From positions 1-16,779 of the forward strand of contig JASCIV010000559.1 of the NCBI GenBank assembly GCA_030374735.1: a stretch of DNA of 16,779 bases, written 5' to 3'. The position numbers and the translations under genes were made by a program. The notes under the pieces are model-generated. The model was not told where the DNA came from. It was given only the letters and a program-made list of their open reading frames with translations, and did no database searches. Source of the DNA: Gracilaria caudata. Lineage: Eukaryota > Rhodophyta > Florideophyceae > Gracilariales > Gracilariaceae. Below, piece by piece: positions 14,888 to 16,779 of this stretch; within the stretch, counting starts at the first letter, position 1, and each line of letters opens with the position of its first letter.

Positions 14888-16779
14888 GGTACAACAAAAT
14901 GTGCTGTAATGGAGTATATACTTCTTTCGATCCTGATTACTGAGATCACGGCAGTAGTCGATTACAATCTCAACGACACCTCTATTAAATCATGTTATAA
15001 CGTTTCTTGTTTGGGGTGATGCCGACCCTCATGCAAGGCAGCAATTTGTCTCATCCGGAAAACGCTAAAAGCATCTCTGCAAGGAGTGAAACGTTTTTAG
15101 TGAGAACTTGTTGATGTCTAACAAGACCTGAAGAGCAATGTGAACTGTTCGCAACGAAAGGAGAGTATCCTCTTCGAAAATGTTACTCCATCTCTTTAGA
15201 ATTCCTGAGTGCGGACAGTGTGTTACGAGCTTTTCATATCGCTCCTTTTTCTTTCTTCATGGTGTAACTCAGCCGGCACCAAGGAATATACAAAATTTGC
15301 TGAGGAGAATGTTGTTATGGCCTTTTGCACCTCGGACGTGTGCATTCGACGCTGCAGGTTGTCTGGCAATCAAGATTCTGATAGCCCATTTTCTTCGTCT
15401 TGAGAAGAGCAAACCATTTCTGGATGCAACAGTCACTGGCATTGGTCTTCTTTTCACCAGCGTTCCAACTGCCGTAATCTACAAGTGTGTAGTTCAGTTT
15501 CGTGCTGACGACTCAATGCAAGCGAATTCCTCAAACATCATGGTGTCGGCATTGTCAGAGCAGGTGAAATGCCAGCTGCGCCACATGTCCGGTGTAGGCT
15601 TCTTCTTCTTCTTTAGTGGGCGAATATAACATATTATGTGTGACCGCAGGCATGCCCAATGACGATCCTGCCCACCGGCAATGCGCATCATGCCTGACTG
15701 AGGTGAGCCAGCTTCACCGGAACATCGTGAACGAAGAACCGCTGTTCGGGAATGTGGACCTCGGATCGACGTGTATTACATTCGACTTTCAAAGCCAAAT
15801 GGCGACCGCAACCCACTCCATGTTGGTCTCGCGACATGACCTGTATATTTCTTCACTTGAGACAGGGAAGGTTAACCTCATAGCCCTCTTAGCCGGCATT
15901 CGCTTCAGAAGCAAATTGTTTGCATGCCGAAAACAAGTTTGCTTTTGAAACAGTGCCGGTTACCTATGTCTCAAGGATGTCGTCTGTAGAACCACTAAGC
16001 CTTACTCTGACCCGGCAGTTCCGTGCTCGTTCCGGGAGCGAACAGGGTGCGCTACTAGCTTCTGTAAGCGAGCGAGAGGGTGCCTTGGCTCAATATCGGG
16101 GCATCTCTCGTCTGAGTTGGGTTTCAGCTCTCCCGCAACCAGTTCAGAGTTTTGATTATCATGATGATGGTAAGTCCAAGCCAGATCGTGATGCTTCTTG
16201 AACGAGGCCTTCCTCTCACCCCTGAAGTCAAGGACTTGCCACCCGTGGATACGTGTTCTCATACCCTTGTACCATATTCATGCCGTTTGCCCCACAAGAA
16301 TGTTGTTCATACGCGGGTAGACAGGTTGTGACATATATGCAATGAGTATCGGGGTGGGGAGTCTGAGAGAGTGGTTTTACTGCGGTTGTTTAAGCCAGTG
16401 TCAGGGAAGCGAAGGAACATGACATCTTTTGCGTATACCAGTGCGGAGTGTAAACGTGCTGTTGATTGCCGAGTGGCCTGCAAGGTCGATGGTCGCCGAA
16501 ACAGACAGTCCAGAGAACCTTTTCCGCTTATCCACGATTCATCATGTCTAAACTTCACTGAAGTTGCACTTGCAGCAACTCTCATATCTGCTTTTATCGA
16601 TACTTGAGCGCTACACTGCGCTTTTGTCTTCTTCCGATACTGTTCGATAGCGCTCACCATATCGATTTGTTTGACACGACATACGTACGGGTGGGGGAGA
16701 ATCTACAGTATGTGAGACAAGTGTCAAAACGCTGGAGAATCCTCGCGCTGGAGAGGGGTGATCCTCGTGAGTCGTTTCC
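14888..16779. other. Long stretch without a supported gene
   Basis: About 1.9 kb, less GC-rich than the left end of the window. The longest open frames are 149 codons (15180-15629, +), 117 codons (16307-16660, -) and 110 codons (15616-15948, +). I recognise none of them, and frames of this length can occur by chance in nearly 2 kb read in six frames. Three plus-strand frames overlap end to end between 15180 and 16201, and a consensus donor GTAAGT is at 16170-16175, so an unrecognised spliced gene is possible. I found no tRNA B-box with a pairing stem, no rRNA or snRNA signature and no transposon ends. Confidence 0.4.

Noticed and set aside
14921..14940. tRNA T-loop-like TTCGATCC
   Set aside because: The flanking bases cannot form a T-stem and no A-box or acceptor stem is found upstream.
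16641..16660. B-box-like GTTCGATAG near the right end
   Set aside because: The conserved final C of the B-box is missing and there is no cloverleaf.

Overview
The window is nuclear DNA of a eukaryote with few introns. The evidence is a DNA polymerase epsilon catalytic subunit in one uninterrupted 7.5 kb reading frame, an ELOF1/Elf1 transcription elongation factor, TATA-, CCAAT- and E2F-like promoter elements, and one intron-like interval with canonical splice signals. My best guess is a unicellular red alga or another gene-compact protist. The guess rests on intron poverty, GC-rich promoters, a large signal-peptide-less GH36 alpha-galactosidase (red algae store the alpha-galactoside floridoside) and E2F-type sites. 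It is an inference; no taxonomic marker is present.

Layout: 1-439 is a GC-rich promoter-like stretch. 440-1459 (+) encodes a 339-residue secretory-pathway protein with a cysteine cluster and a predicted coiled coil, which I do not recognise. 1686-2090 (-) encodes ELOF1 with a long acidic tail and converges on it. 2091-2650 holds the ELOF1 promoter and the 3' flank of the next gene, and contains an intron-like interval and an open frame that continues the upstream gene's frame past its stop. 2651-5641 (-) encodes the GH36 alpha-galactosidase, 996 residues, with an insert of about 200 residues in its N-terminal domain. 5642-6420 is a shared divergent promoter with a CCAAT dyad and a symmetric E2F-type palindrome. 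6421-13977 (+) encodes Pol epsilon, 2518 residues, with intact exonuclease, polymerase, iron-sulfur and C-terminal zinc/iron-sulfur motifs and a canonical PCNA-interaction box. 13978-16779 has no gene I can support. It carries a 74-nt homopyrimidine CT microsatellite, small repeats and a few weak exon-like open frames.

The genes do not form one pathway. Two (ELOF1, Pol epsilon) are nuclear housekeeping functions, one is carbohydrate metabolism and one is secreted or luminal. The main functional link visible is the divergent promoter between the alpha-galactosidase and Pol epsilon. Its E2F-like palindrome would fit S-phase control of Pol epsilon and might also affect the galactosidase. I found no defence system, CRISPR array, RNA gene or intact mobile element. 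The most unusual structure is the spliceable in-frame extension just beyond the alpha-galactosidase stop codon.
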